DNA of 64,000 nt. Source: Pedobacter indicus (GTDB lineage: Bacteria > Bacteroidota > Bacteroidia > Sphingobacteriales > Sphingobacteriaceae). The stretch covers positions 124,001-188,000 of the forward strand of contig NZ_QRGB01000001.1 of the NCBI RefSeq assembly GCF_003449035.1, written 5' to 3'. The position numbers were made by a program, and so were the translations under genes. The notes below the pieces were generated by a model, which saw nothing but the letters and a program-made list of their open reading frames with translations, made no database searches and had not been told where the DNA came from. Numbering within the stretch: position 1 is the stretch's first letter; each line of letters begins with the position of its first letter. Of the stretch, positions 9,637 to 19,050 are shown piece after piece.

Positions 9637-11445
9637 CTAAATGGCTATACCAATTTTCTTTAAGAGCATAGATGCATTGAAGATTGTGCAAGCACCTTCT
9701 TTCAAGAGGTAATCAAACAGCATCTCCTCTCCGACTACCTGAATATCGAAATGAAAGTTACGCACGTAGCCCGGATAGGTTTCCGCTAATTCGGCGAGTT
9801 TTAAATCGTGTGTGGCTACCATTCCTACGCCCTCATAAGAGATCAGTTTTTCTATGATTGCTTTTGATCCCAGGTACTTGTCCACCGAGTTTGTGCCACG
9901 AAGCAACTCATCTAGCAGAAAAAGCACGTTATTCTGTTGCCCTACTTCATCTAATACTTGCTTAATGCGATTCAACTCTGCTTTAAACGTGGAAGTACTT
10001 TCATTCACCGAATCTCGAATGCGCATGTAAGTAACGATCTGCATCACAGATATGTCCATCGATGTCGCTTTGGCAGGAGCACCGGCAAAAGCTAAAACAG
10101 CATTGATCCCCAACGTTCTTAAAAAGGTACTTTTGCCTGCCATATTAGACCCAGTGATCAATGCTAAGGAATGACCCTCAAGCGAATAATCATTTGCTAC
10201 AACGTCCTTATCATTAATAAAAGGGTGGGCAACTCCCCGAACATCAATGACATGCAAACTGTCATCTTTAATTGTCGGAAACGCCCAGTGAGGATTATTA
10301 AAACTTAAGGTTGCGAAACTTCCGATCGACTCAAGTTCTGAAAGAAAATCAAAAGCCTCGGGAATACCAGCAGACTCGGTCTGCCGCCATTTTTCTAGTG
10401 CTGTCATATGTTTTAAATCCCACAACTGGGTAATGTTAAGGAACGCTCCCACAAACATATTCAGTCGGGCATCCAGCCGATTGAGTATACCCGACAAATT
10501 TTTGATGGAGGATGAAATCGGCTTATTGCTTAGACTCTCTATTTTTTCCAAAGCATCCGTTGCCATTCTACTTCTCCATTGCCGCTTTTCGACCATCTCA
10601 AAGACCTCGGAAAAAGAGGACATGGCGCGGCCAATACGTTCCACCTTGGAAATAACCAAGTTAACTTTACGTGCATAAAATAGACAGAGGGAAAAATTAA
10701 ATAACCCGACGACAATCAATGCAGCAAGTATTTTGGAGGAAAAAAAACTCCCTATGAATAAAACTATAAAAAGATAGTATGCAATTTTGACGTAAGATTG
10801 TAGCACGCGATTTTGAACTACGGAAATGGGTCGCGAAAAAAACTGCTCAAGTTGCTTTTTATAATCAATAGCCTTCTCTAGATTGAAGATTAATCTGGAC
10901 TGTATCTGTTGCCAAAGGTCAAAATCATCTACCAATTCCTTGACAAATGCTTGCCGGTCTTCGATCTCCACTTTACTTGCCGGCGCATCCAGCCATTCGG
11001 CAAGCTTTTTATTACCCCCTTGCGTAGCTGTACGATTGACCATCTGGTAAAGAGACAACTCACCAAATATATCCAGATCAGAACTGTAGAGATGCTTATC
11101 ATTGATGTATTCACTTCCACTGGAGTAAATATTCTCTGAACGATGATGATATACTTGCAGTTCATTCTCATTGACTTTGAGGTAATTTTCAAAATGACCT
11201 TTCACTTTACTGACCTTGCTCTGAAGATATACAAGCCAGGAGAAAAGTATAATGATTAAAATGAACACACCTAGCGTCAATACGATCTGCTGTGTTTGCA
11301 TAACCTGAAACAGAGCAAAAGCTCCGATGAGTATAACAGCAAGGCGTAAGAGTGCCAGCCGGTTGATTCTCGACGTTAACTCCTTGATCTTCGTCTCTGC
11401 ATCTTGACTGTTGGCTTGATAAAATTCTTCTTTCTGAGATTCCAT
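9637..11445 (-). CDS. Membrane-anchored MutS-like ATPase
   Basis: A 602-residue protein whose C-terminal third is a MutS domain V ATPase: Walker A GSNMAGKSTF with K438, then LFLLDELLRGTNS (Walker B and signature) and VATHDLKLAEL. The mismatch-binding domain I of true MutS is absent. Two hydrophobic segments near residues 30-75 (LLRLAVILIGAFALFQ and TLGVFILIIILFSWLVY) and two more near 215-260 indicate membrane anchoring. I chose the ATG at 11445 because the longer frame would run to within a few bases of, and overlap, the divergent rlmH start. This family is common in Bacteroidota; its role is not established. Confidence 0.85.
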   Translation of the reverse strand: MESQKEEFYQANSQDAETKIKELTSRINRLALLRLAVILIGAFALFQVMQTQQIVLTLGVFILIIILFSWLVYLQSKVSKVKGHFENYLKVNENELQVYHHRSENIYSSGSEYINDKHLYSSDLDIFGELSLYQMVNRTATQGGNKKLAEWLDAPASKVEIEDRQAFVKELVDDFDLWQQIQSRLIFNLEKAIDYKKQLEQFFSRPISVVQNRVLQSYVKIAYYLFIVLFIGSFFSSKILAALIVVGLFNFSLCLFYARKVNLVISKVERIGRAMSSFSEVFEMVEKRQWRSRMATDALEKIESLSNKPISSSIKNLSGILNRLDARLNMFVGAFLNITQLWDLKHMTALEKWRQTESAGIPEAFDFLSELESIGSFATLSFNNPHWAFPTIKDDSLHVIDVRGVAHPFINDKDVVANDYSLEGHSLALITGSNMAGKSTFLRTLGINAVLAFAGAPAKATSMDISVMQIVTYMRIRDSVNESTSTFKAELNRIKQVLDEVGQQNNVLFLLDELLRGTNSVDKYLGSKAIIEKLISYEGVGMVATHDLKLAELAETYPGYVRNFHFDIQVVGEEMLFDYLLKEGACTIFNASMLLKKIGIAI

Positions 11446-11506
11446 AGAACTAATAATTTCCGAATTTAACCTTTCTATATGGCTTTGAAAAATTAACTTT
11501 ACGGAT

Positions 11507-11980
11507 ATGAAGGTTACACTGATTTGCGTTGGCAAAACCGATGAAAAGTATTTGACAGAAGGTATTGAAAACTATCTGAAACGCCTTAAATTCTACATTA
11601 ATTTCAGAATGATCATTCTTCCCGACATAAAAAACAGTAAAAGCTTAAGCACACAGCAGCAAAAGGAAAAGGAAGGAGAGTTGATATTAAAACAGATTGG
11701 CGCTGGAGATGTTGTTATTTTGTTGGATGAGCGGGGAAAGGAATACAGATCGGTTGAGTTCTCCTCATTTTTGGAAAAAAAGATGCTGGCAAGCACGCAA
11801 CACTTAGTATTTGTGATTGGCGGACCTTATGGGTTTGATGCTAGCGTCGAAGGGCGGTCAAACGGGAAGCTATCTTTATCGAAAATGACCTTTTCTCACC
11901 AGATGATTCGTCTGTTCTTTGTAGAGCAAGTATATCGGGCGCTTAGCATCTTAAGGAATGAGCCCTATCATCATGAATAA
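11507..11980 (+). CDS. rlmH: 23S rRNA (pseudouridine-1915-N3)-methyltransferase RlmH
   Basis: A SPOUT-fold methyltransferase that methylates pseudouridine 1915 in helix 69 of 23S rRNA on the assembled ribosome. The 157-residue protein begins with MKVTLICVGKTDEKYL and ends with the SAM-binding trefoil knot: FVIGGPYGFD, LSLSKMTFSHQMIRLFF VEQVYRAL and the conserved terminus NEPYHHE. Length and motifs are standard. It diverges from the MutS-like gene and may be cotranscribed with the small membrane peptide gene 73 nt downstream. Confidence 0.96.
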   Translation: MKVTLICVGKTDEKYLTEGIENYLKRLKFYINFRMIILPDIKNSKSLSTQQQKEKEGELILKQIGAGDVVILLDERGKEYRSVEFSSFLEKKMLASTQHLVFVIGGPYGFDASVEGRSNGKLSLSKMTFSHQMIRLFFVEQVYRALSILRNEPYHHE

Positions 11981-12053
11981 TAATGAATTTATGGAAATCG
12001 CTTTAGCAGTGCATCTTCATTATAAATAAAATAGACAGGAAAGGACAGGTACT

Positions 12054-12179
12054 ATGTTCAATAAACACAAAAGAAACTATCGGTATAAAAGTGGAAACCA
12101 AGCCAGCGAACAAAAAGTAATGACAATATCGATTATCATTGGTGTTGTAATCATTGCATTACTTATTTATTTTACATAA
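12054..12179 (+). CDS. Small single-pass membrane peptide (41 aa), unknown function
   Basis: An ATG frame of 41 residues starting MFNKHKRNYRYKSGNQ, with a very basic head (residues 3-13) and one hydrophobic helix (about 23-40, MTISIIIGVVIIALLIYF). It fits a cytoplasmic-head, single-pass inner-membrane peptide by the positive-inside rule. A purine-rich stretch (AGGAAAGGACAGG) precedes the start and a strong terminator follows the stop immediately, both of which support a real gene. I do not recognise the family. Confidence 0.6.
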   Translation: MFNKHKRNYRYKSGNQASEQKVMTISIIIGVVIIALLIYFT

Positions 12180-12208
12180 AAAGGGGAGCGTCTGCTCCCC
12201 TTTTTATT
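12177..12208 (+). terminator. Rho-independent terminator after the small membrane peptide gene
   Basis: AAAAGGGGAGC and GCTCCCCTTTT form an 11-bp stem around a short loop, followed by a T-rich tract. It overlaps the stop codon of the 41-aa frame and may serve the convergent DUF5606 gene as well. Confidence 0.88.
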
Positions 12209-12226
12209 CTATTTTCTAATCAGTAT

Positions 12227-12652
12227 TTATTCCGGATCTGAAGAGTTTACTTCATCCTGCTTCGGTGCTTCTTCCTCAAACAGGGGTAGCTCTTTAAGGA
12301 TATTGTACCAACTGATAATCTTTTTAATATCTGAAGTGTAAACCCTATCTTCATCATGGTCAGGTGCTACGCTCCTAAAAAATTCACGTAAATCGTCTGC
12401 ACTTGCTTTCTTTACTTCCGGTGTATCACTTCCTTCTTTAATTTTTTCCAAAACATCGGGAAGACGGATATCTTCACTTTCTCCAAAGATTGTGATGTCT
12501 TCTAATGAAGCCATTTTAGTCGTTGACAAGTTGACTACCGATTTTACCTTCTGATCGTCTAAACTCTCTAATACAAAGCCCGCTTTATTTTGTCCAATAA
12601 GTTTGAACAAACCCGGCTTACCTGACACGGATACAATTCCTTGTAAATTCAT
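12227..12652 (-). CDS. DUF5606 domain-containing protein
   Basis: A 141-residue acidic protein with a small N-terminal beta-rich domain (MNLQGIVSVSGKPGLFKLIGQNKAGFVLESLDD) typical of the Bacteroidota DUF5606 family, a helical middle containing a YTSDIKKIISWYNILKE block, and a short acidic tail. No catalytic motif is visible and the function is unknown. It lies 48 nt downstream of the cyclophilin gene on the same strand, so the two are probably cotranscribed. Family recognition is good, function is open. Confidence 0.85.
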   Translation of the reverse strand: MNLQGIVSVSGKPGLFKLIGQNKAGFVLESLDDQKVKSVVNLSTTKMASLEDITIFGESEDIRLPDVLEKIKEGSDTPEVKKASADDLREFFRSVAPDHDEDRVYTSDIKKIISWYNILKELPLFEEEAPKQDEVNSSDPE

Positions 12653-12700
12653 CTAATTTCTTTGCTGCCCCGGCTGAGACCAAGACATGGTTACATAATT

Positions 12701-13138
12701 TTAATCTTCGATAACTTCAATACCTGTGATCTTATCTCCCTGACGGATGCTATCGATTACATCCAGGTTTTCTACCACCTTTCCAAAGCAGGTATGGTTT
12801 CTGTCCAAATGTGCCGTATTATTCCGACTGTGGCAGATAAAAAACTGCGAACCTCCGGTATCACGACCAGCATGAGCCATGGAAAGAACTCCGCGGTCAT
12901 GGTACTGATTTTCTCCGTCAAGCTCACATTTGATGGAATAACCCGGTCCGCCAGCACCTGTGCCCGTCGGGTCACCACCCTGAATCACAAAATCAGGGAT
13001 CACACGGTGAAAGGTCACCCCATCATAGAATCCTGATTTAGCCAATTTTTGAAAGTTTTCAACAGTATTAGGAGCATCTTTGTCATAAAACTCTACGGTC
13101 ATATCTCCCTTTTCGGTCTTTATTATTGCTTTACTCAT
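12701..13138 (-). CDS. Cyclophilin-type peptidyl-prolyl cis-trans isomerase
   Basis: Catalyses cis-trans isomerisation of X-Pro bonds during protein folding. It is a compact 145-residue cytoplasmic cyclophilin without a signal peptide. The catalytic core is intact: [19 protein letters not shown] with the active-site Arg and the PPIase Phe/Gln residues, GYSIKCE, then SQFFICHS and a [14 protein letters not shown] block in place of the usual L-D-x-x-x-xxFG. It precedes the DUF5606 gene. A PpiB-like role is likely, but I do not assign a symbol since several paralogues usually exist. Confidence 0.93.
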   Translation of the reverse strand: MSKAIIKTEKGDMTVEFYDKDAPNTVENFQKLAKSGFYDGVTFHRVIPDFVIQGGDPTGTGAGGPGYSIKCELDGENQYHDRGVLSMAHAGRDTGGSQFFICHSRNNTAHLDRNHTCFGKVVENLDVIDSIRQGDKITGIEVIED

Positions 13139-13219
13139 GTCGATAAATTTATTTTCACAAACTTAGATAAATTGCTTTTTATATGCAAAACAACCAAGTA
13201 GCATAGTTGTTAACCAACT

Positions 13220-15229
13220 CTAATCATAGAACTTCCAGGCCACACCGAAACGTAGATGTGAGTCTGGCATCGGATAACGTCTGACTGTGTAATAACCGTC
13301 TGAAAAAAGACCTTGGTTTAAATAGTCATACCGTAAAAAAAAGTTGGTACGCTTTAAAGTTGCCGTTAGCCACACGTCGACAATTGGGTAGGTAGAAAAT
13401 TCGATATCAGCATTATCGTTATAGAACTGACCTATATTAATTGCATAAGAAGGTGTTGAAAAAGGTGTATTAAACCTGACATCGAACCCGATATTAAAAT
13501 CAACTACTTTAACCAAGGTATTATTGTAATAGAAACTATGCCAAGTATAAAGCTCAGGAGTCTGAAGAAGATTCATATAATCAGACTTCTGATAAACCGC
13601 AAAATTGTCAAAATGAAAGTTGCCAAACTTCAGTTTTTCCCCTACGGTAACTTTCAACATATTAATGCTCCCGGTAAATTGTGCTGGTTCTATTTTCCTG
13701 AACAATGTTTGGTCAAACTCCGGATTATCTACTTCTTTGAAGTAGAGGTAATTATTCATTAGGAAGTATTCTACCTTTCCATAAAAACCGAGCTTTGAGT
13801 TTTCGTATTGAAATGAAAGATTATTGATCTTCGTCTTTTCAAAATCTAATGTCTGGTCAGCTTCCGGCCATTTATGATACTGATAATTGACGAATTCATA
13901 TAGATATTCGGGCGACTTATTTTGTGTGTAAGCCCCTAGAACAACTCGACCTACCGTGTTACTTAACAAAATATCAGCTTTGGCTTCGTATAGGAAATCC
14001 CCAAAATTACGACCTGCTACAATCTGATTAAAATCACCGGTAATATTTACCCGATCACTAAAGCGATAACCCACGCCCGCGAGAGCCGTGGTATTTTGGA
14101 AACTGAAACTATTGTCTTTTGCGTCGAACCATGAAATCTCATTCCGAAGTCCTACATCTAATTTTACTTCATTCCTAGAGGTGGTATCGGCCTTTCCGCG
14201 GAGTGCAAAGCTATAGCCAAATTCGTTGATAATCGATTTTAACCTCGTGGAGTCGTTTGTAAGAATAGCTTGCTCATCGATAAACGGGAATGCGCCGTCC
14301 GAATCATCCTCATTTTTATAGAATTTATACTTCTTGGAACTCAAACGTAATGAATGATAGACGCGCTGGGTAGGAAGAATCTCCATATCAGGCATTCCTC
14401 CATTTAGTGAATCAATCCGACCGATGAAGTAGCTTTGCCTAAGGAAAAAGCTAAAGTCACGCCAGGTCTGCTGCGGTCTCTCTTCCCGTTGCCCATTCAG
14501 TCGCACCAGCTCCGCATCGCTCGCTTGCCTGTCCGGTGTGCGAAACAGCGTATCATTTAATACCGAGCCGTTTTCTGTTGAAACCAAGGTATTGAAAAGA
14601 GCATTTGTCAATAAGTTATAACGATGGTTTTTTGATTCATACCAGGAATAAACCGCGGCCTTAACATCATTATAACGCTGATTTTGATAGAAACCTTTTG
14701 ACAACGCAAAATCGAGGTCCGTCCCGATACTCCATTGTGGGTTGATATTCTGCGCAACAGTCGCTTTGAATACTTGGTCACCAGTCACAAACTCCAGTTC
14801 TGAATAAGGGGAGCGCGCCCGGTAATATTTTATGGAATCAGGCGAGCGAACATAGCGGTCCATGCTATGAAAGCCGGTTTGAAAACCAATGGTTTTTGGA
14901 GGATTAAACAAGAGGTCACGGGTAGAAAGGCCATAACTCCCCAGATGGATACTTGGGTTGTAAGGGTTGTGTTGTGGATTATAATACTGGTATCCAAAAT
15001 GACTTGTATCAATTTGCACAGTCGAGGTACCCGACCGCATACGATCGAGCGTCGTATACCGAATGTAGCTTGCATTATAAATAATAGAATCTTCTTTAAG
15101 CTCTTCTGCGTCTCTCAACGAATCGAGGTCAGCTCCCCATTCTTCACCTGAACCAATGGGAACCTGCGCTTGGAGCGTCTGCCCCATCAGGCAAAGAAAG
15201 ATTCCTATTAATAAAAAGCGCACATTCAT
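13220..15229 (-). CDS. Putative outer-membrane porin (Bacteroidota family)
   Basis: A 669-residue protein with a clear signal peptide (MNVRFLLIGIFLCLMGQTLQA, cleavage probably just after QAQ) followed by a long region of alternating aromatic and polar residues typical of an outer-membrane beta-barrel, and a C-terminal LRFGVAWKFYD strand ending in an aromatic-containing motif. It matches the putative porin family (PF14121 type) of Bacteroidota. The transported substrate is unknown. The gene starts 6 nt after the punA stop, so it is probably the second gene of a punA-porin transcript. Confidence 0.85.
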   Translation of the reverse strand: MNVRFLLIGIFLCLMGQTLQAQVPIGSGEEWGADLDSLRDAEELKEDSIIYNASYIRYTTLDRMRSGTSTVQIDTSHFGYQYYNPQHNPYNPSIHLGSYGLSTRDLLFNPPKTIGFQTGFHSMDRYVRSPDSIKYYRARSPYSELEFVTGDQVFKATVAQNINPQWSIGTDLDFALSKGFYQNQRYNDVKAAVYSWYESKNHRYNLLTNALFNTLVSTENGSVLNDTLFRTPDRQASDAELVRLNGQREERPQQTWRDFSFFLRQSYFIGRIDSLNGGMPDMEILPTQRVYHSLRLSSKKYKFYKNEDDSDGAFPFIDEQAILTNDSTRLKSIINEFGYSFALRGKADTTSRNEVKLDVGLRNEISWFDAKDNSFSFQNTTALAGVGYRFSDRVNITGDFNQIVAGRNFGDFLYEAKADILLSNTVGRVVLGAYTQNKSPEYLYEFVNYQYHKWPEADQTLDFEKTKINNLSFQYENSKLGFYGKVEYFLMNNYLYFKEVDNPEFDQTLFRKIEPAQFTGSINMLKVTVGEKLKFGNFHFDNFAVYQKSDYMNLLQTPELYTWHSFYYNNTLVKVVDFNIGFDVRFNTPFSTPSYAINIGQFYNDNADIEFSTYPIVDVWLTATLKRTNFFLRYDYLNQGLFSDGYYTVRRYPMPDSHLRFGVAWKFYD

Positions 15230-15235
15230 TATTTT

Positions 15236-16048
15236 TTACAAAGCTATTAATTCTTTTAAAATCTCAGTCATGGTCGGTTCTATTTGTGCAGCAACGCTAA
15301 CAATCTCTTCAAAGGAGACCGGTTGGAGATCTTCGTGAAACCCTTCGTCTGTGACTACGGAAACCGCAAATACTTTTAGTGACATATGATTGGCGACGAT
15401 CACTTCAGGCACCGTACTCATCCCAACAACGTCGCCACCGATCAATCGCATATAACGATATTCAGCTTTGGTCTCCAAATTAGGACCCATCGTCGCGACG
15501 TACACCCCTTCATGCACATCATGACCTTTCTTCTTTGCTATAGCGACTGCTTTCGAAAACAGATCAGTACAATAAGGCTGTGACATATCTGGGAAACGCG
15601 GTCCGAACCCATTGAGATTCTGACCTCGGAGGGGGTTATCAGGAAGCAGATTGATATGATCCTTAATAAAAACCAAAGAGCCTTTTTTAATATCGGGGTT
15701 TAAGGATCCGCTCGCGTTCGAGACAAACATCTTCTTAATTCCCAGACGCTGCATAACCCGTACAGGAAAGGTAATCTGCTGCATGGAATAGCCTTCATAA
15801 TAGTGTAGCCTACCCTGCATAGCAACGATCTTCTTCCCATTTAAGATTCCGAAGATCAACTTCCCAGAATGGAACTCAACGGTGGAAACAGGAAAATTAG
15901 GGATATTCGCATATAACAACTGCTTTTCAACCTCAATTTCATTAGCCAATCCGGCAAGACCAGTTCCAAGGATAACACCAACATCCGGACGGAAATCACC
16001 AATTTGATTATAAATATAATTTAGAGTCTGATCGATTTTTGAATGCAT
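15236..16048 (-). CDS. punA: Purine nucleoside phosphorylase (trimeric, class I)
   Basis: Phosphorolysis of purine nucleosides to base and ribose-1-phosphate for salvage. The 270-residue protein carries LGTGLAGLA near the N-terminus, the phosphate-binding GRLHYYEGY block, the NASGSLNPD segment, the signature GPNLETKAEYRYMRLIGGDVVGMSTVPE and a C-terminal VVTDEGF where mammalian-type enzymes have the base-contacting Asn. That change is seen in other bacterial members. It lies between lpxK (upstream, 77 nt) and the porin gene (downstream, 6 nt), all on the minus strand. Confidence 0.93.
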   Translation of the reverse strand: MHSKIDQTLNYIYNQIGDFRPDVGVILGTGLAGLANEIEVEKQLLYANIPNFPVSTVEFHSGKLIFGILNGKKIVAMQGRLHYYEGYSMQQITFPVRVMQRLGIKKMFVSNASGSLNPDIKKGSLVFIKDHINLLPDNPLRGQNLNGFGPRFPDMSQPYCTDLFSKAVAIAKKKGHDVHEGVYVATMGPNLETKAEYRYMRLIGGDVVGMSTVPEVIVANHMSLKVFAVSVVTDEGFHEDLQPVSFEEIVSVAAQIEPTMTEILKELIAL

Positions 16049-16125
16049 AGCCAGGTGTTTAAATTATTAAATACTCGATTTACTAAAATACGCTAATCTT
16101 TTAATTCGAAGACAGATCTCAGCCT

Positions 16126-17184
16126 TTAGCTGAGATTTTCTTCACAGTACTGATGCAGCAAGGAAGAAAGTGCTTCTTTTCCATTATCATAAAAGTCGGT
16201 TTCAATTCGTATCACGCGGATTTCCCTAGCTGGTATGTCCATAAAATGTTTTGAAAACTCCTTAAAACGCTGATAGTCCTTTTCTGTAGTGAGAATATAC
16301 TTTTGTTGTGAGGCGATAGACTCGTACTCTTTCAAGATAGTTCGAATATCTTTCTCGGAGAAAGGATGATGATCCGGATACTGCAATAGCTTTAGCGACC
16401 TGCACTTCCCTTGCAAATGCTGCAATAGGGGTTCTGGGTTCGCGATGCCAGTTACTAACAGTATATCGTCTTCTGTCGTAATAGGCATTTCAGCAGCATC
16501 AGCCATAAATACAGGCTGGGGATGATCATACGTCACAAAAGAAAAGAACACGGGTTGATCCGATATAGCATCAAGCCTGCTTAAAGCCCTCGTCTTCTCG
16601 TCTTCGCTCAAGCTCATCGGGCACTTACTGATCACAATCGTGTCCGCTCGCTTTTTTTGCGAGAAACCATCACGAAAATTACCGGTGGGCAGCAAAAATT
16701 TAGGTTGAAACAAACTTTTGTATTCTACCAATAAGATACTGAAGCCCGGTTTAAGTGCGCGGTGTTGATATGCGTCGTCCAGAATGACTAACTGATGTTC
16801 TTTTTGTAATTTTTCAACTCCCAAAACCCGATCTTCACAGACCGCTACCGTAACTTCGGGAAATTTATTTTTAAACTGTAAGGGTTCATCACCTACTTTC
16901 CGCGAACTGTCAGACGGAGAGACATACAAAAAGCCTGAAGTCTTTCGACCATAGCCCCTACTGAGTATCGCAAGCTTATAGCTGTCTTTGAGCATACGGA
17001 TCAACAATTCGGTCATCGGACTCTTGCCGGTGCCGCCGATAGCCAGGTTTCCGATAACGATTACCGGGAAAGAAAATTTGGTCGATTTAAAAATACCTCG
17101 ATCATATAAAAAATTACGGAAACAGATTATAAACCCGTAAATAATCGAAAATGGCCACAAAATGAATCGCAGAAATCTAAGCAT
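16126..17184 (-). CDS. lpxK: Tetraacyldisaccharide 4'-kinase
   Basis: Phosphorylates the 4' position of the lipid A disaccharide at the inner membrane (step six of the Raetz pathway). From the ATG at 17184 the protein has 352 residues: an N-terminal membrane helix (about 1-25, MLRFLRFILWPFSIIYGFII), the Walker A GGTGKSP with K54, the LDDAYQHRALKP block and the C-terminal HHPFSEKD and TTEKDYQRF motifs. The frame stays open upstream to 17337, but that extension overlaps pruA on the other strand and its promoter box and lacks family similarity. Confidence 0.95.
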   Translation of the reverse strand: MLRFLRFILWPFSIIYGFIICFRNFLYDRGIFKSTKFSFPVIVIGNLAIGGTGKSPMTELLIRMLKDSYKLAILSRGYGRKTSGFLYVSPSDSSRKVGDEPLQFKNKFPEVTVAVCEDRVLGVEKLQKEHQLVILDDAYQHRALKPGFSILLVEYKSLFQPKFLLPTGNFRDGFSQKKRADTIVISKCPMSLSEDEKTRALSRLDAISDQPVFFSFVTYDHPQPVFMADAAEMPITTEDDILLVTGIANPEPLLQHLQGKCRSLKLLQYPDHHPFSEKDIRTILKEYESIASQQKYILTTEKDYQRFKEFSKHFMDIPAREIRVIRIETDFYDNGKEALSSLLHQYCEENLS

Positions 17185-17232
17185 ATAGAAGTCAAATTTA
17201 CGCATAAAATTATGCGTGCCGACAGAAAACCG

Positions 17233-17240
17233 TATCTTTG
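17233..17240 (+). promoter_or_regulatory. -7 box TATCTTTG for pruA
   Basis: A consensus -7 box 17 nt before the pruA ATG at 17258, in the 73-nt gap between lpxK and pruA. No clear -33 TTTG was found at the usual 19-nt spacing. Confidence 0.55.
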
Positions 17241-17257
17241 TTTTTAAAATTTTAACT

Positions 17258-18892
17258 ATGTCTAAAGGATTTTTCAAAGTACCGACTCCGGTGAATGAAC
17301 CTGTCTTATCATACGCTCCCGGAACTTCAGAACGCAAATTACTAAAGAAAGCACTTAAAGATGCACTGGAAACTGAGATCGAGATCCCAATGTATATTGG
17401 TGGAAAAACGGTTAAAACCGATAAAAAGGTCGCGTTAAAACCACCTCATGATCACCAACACGTATTGGGGTATTTTCATGAAGGAGAGAAAAGCCATGTC
17501 GAAGATGCGATCAATGCGGCTTTGGCAGCAAAAGCAGACTGGGAAAACTTACCTTGGTACGAAAGAGCTTCTATATTCTTAAGGGCAGCGGATCTGGTAT
17601 CAGGTCCTTATCGCGCCAAAATCAATGCAGCAACCATGCTGGGACAGTCTAAAAATGCTTATCAGGCCGAAATCGACTCAGCTTGTGAATTTGCCGACTT
17701 TTTACGGTTCAATGTTCAATACATGACCGAGATCTATGCTCAGCAGCCACCCGTATCGCCGAAAGGTGTATGGAACAAATTGGAACAAAGACCGCTAGAG
17801 GGTTTTGTTTTCGCGCTGACGCCCTTTAACTTTACAGCGATAGCCGGAAATCTACCTAGCTCGGCTGCTATGATGGGAAATGTGGTCGTATGGAAGCCTG
17901 CCAATACGCAGATTTATGCTGCTAATGTTATCATGCAAATATTTAAAGAGGCCGGATTACCAGATGGTGTTATTAATTTGGTTTATGTATCAGGTCCGGA
18001 TGCTGGAGAGGTGATCTTTAAGCATCCCGACTTCGCGGGTATTCACTTTACGGGGTCAACGGCCGTATTCCAAGATATCTGGAAAACTATCGGTAATAAT
18101 ATCCACCGTTATAAAAGCTACCCAAGAATTGTCGGTGAAACTGGTGGGAAAGACTTCATTCTGGTACACCCGTCTGCCGATGTTGAAATTTCAAACACAG
18201 CTATTGTAAGAGGCGCATTTGAATATCAAGGACAAAAATGCTCAGCAGCATCTAGGGTATACATACCAAAAAGTCTGTGGCCGCAGCTCAAAGAGCTGAT
18301 GATCCGTGATATCAAATCGTTCAAAATGGGAGGTGTTGAAGATTTTACTAATTTCATCAATGCTGTTATCGATGAGAAATCATTTGATAAGCTTGCGAAA
18401 TATATTGACGATGCAAAGGGAGACAAATCTGTTGAGATTATCGCCGGCGGCAACTATGATAAGAGCAAAGGTTACTTTATTGAACCAACGGTTATTCTTG
18501 CTTCGAAGCCTGACTATGTGACCATGTGTGAAGAGTTGTTTGGACCGGTTCTTACTGTATTCGTTTATGATGACGAGAAGTTCGATGAGATTCTCACAAC
18601 GATTGATGAAACATCGATCTATGCGCTAACAGGTGCTGTGATTGCTCAAGATCGCTATGCGATCGACAAAGCAAGCAAGGCTTTGAAAAATTCAGCTGGA
18701 AATTTCTATGTGAACGATAAATGTACCGGCGCGGTTGTAGGTCAACAGCCTTTTGGAGGTGCACGAGGGTCGGGAACGAACGATAAAGCAGGATCCATGA
18801 TCAACCTGCTAAGATGGGTGTCTCCGCGTACGATCAAGGAAGCTTTTGATTCACCAAAAGACTACAGATATCCGTTTATGCAAGAAGACTAA
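17258..18892 (+). CDS. pruA: L-glutamate gamma-semialdehyde (1-pyrroline-5-carboxylate) dehydrogenase
   Basis: Oxidises glutamate semialdehyde, in equilibrium with pyrroline-5-carboxylate, to glutamate in proline degradation. The 544-residue length from the ATG at 17258 is exactly that of stand-alone P5C dehydrogenases. The aldehyde-dehydrogenase general base E294 (IVGETGGKD) and nucleophile C328 (EYQGQKCSAASR) are present, as is the HFTGSTAVF NAD-binding segment. The in-frame GTG 14 codons upstream is rejected because it precedes the -7 box. The proline dehydrogenase gene is not adjacent. A hairpin terminator follows. Confidence 0.95.
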   Translation: MSKGFFKVPTPVNEPVLSYAPGTSERKLLKKALKDALETEIEIPMYIGGKTVKTDKKVALKPPHDHQHVLGYFHEGEKSHVEDAINAALAAKADWENLPWYERASIFLRAADLVSGPYRAKINAATMLGQSKNAYQAEIDSACEFADFLRFNVQYMTEIYAQQPPVSPKGVWNKLEQRPLEGFVFALTPFNFTAIAGNLPSSAAMMGNVVVWKPANTQIYAANVIMQIFKEAGLPDGVINLVYVSGPDAGEVIFKHPDFAGIHFTGSTAVFQDIWKTIGNNIHRYKSYPRIVGETGGKDFILVHPSADVEISNTAIVRGAFEYQGQKCSAASRVYIPKSLWPQLKELMIRDIKSFKMGGVEDFTNFINAVIDEKSFDKLAKYIDDAKGDKSVEIIAGGNYDKSKGYFIEPTVILASKPDYVTMCEELFGPVLTVFVYDDEKFDEILTTIDETSIYALTGAVIAQDRYAIDKASKALKNSAGNFYVNDKCTGAVVGQQPFGGARGSGTNDKAGSMINLLRWVSPRTIKEAFDSPKDYRYPFMQED

Positions 18893-18913
18893 CTGTTACA
18901 AGAGTAGTGAAAT

Positions 18914-18953
18914 AAAAAAGAGGTCGTAGCATTCAGTTACGACCTCTTTTTTT
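18914..18953 (+). terminator. Rho-independent terminator after pruA
   Basis: AAAGAGGTCGTA and TACGACCTCTTT form a perfect stem around a 9-nt loop, flanked by an A-run and a T-run, 21 nt after the pruA stop. Confidence 0.92.
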
Positions 18954-19050
18954 GTTAAAACCTGATCGACTAGCCGCTATTTTGCTTTTTAAACACCGAT
19001 AGACTTGTATTACTTCATTAGCGACTTTTTACCTACAGATTGCCAAACAA

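Noticed and set aside
17184-17337. Longer N-terminus of lpxK (51 more residues)
   Set aside because: It overlaps the divergent pruA and its promoter box, and the family starts at MLRFLRFILW.
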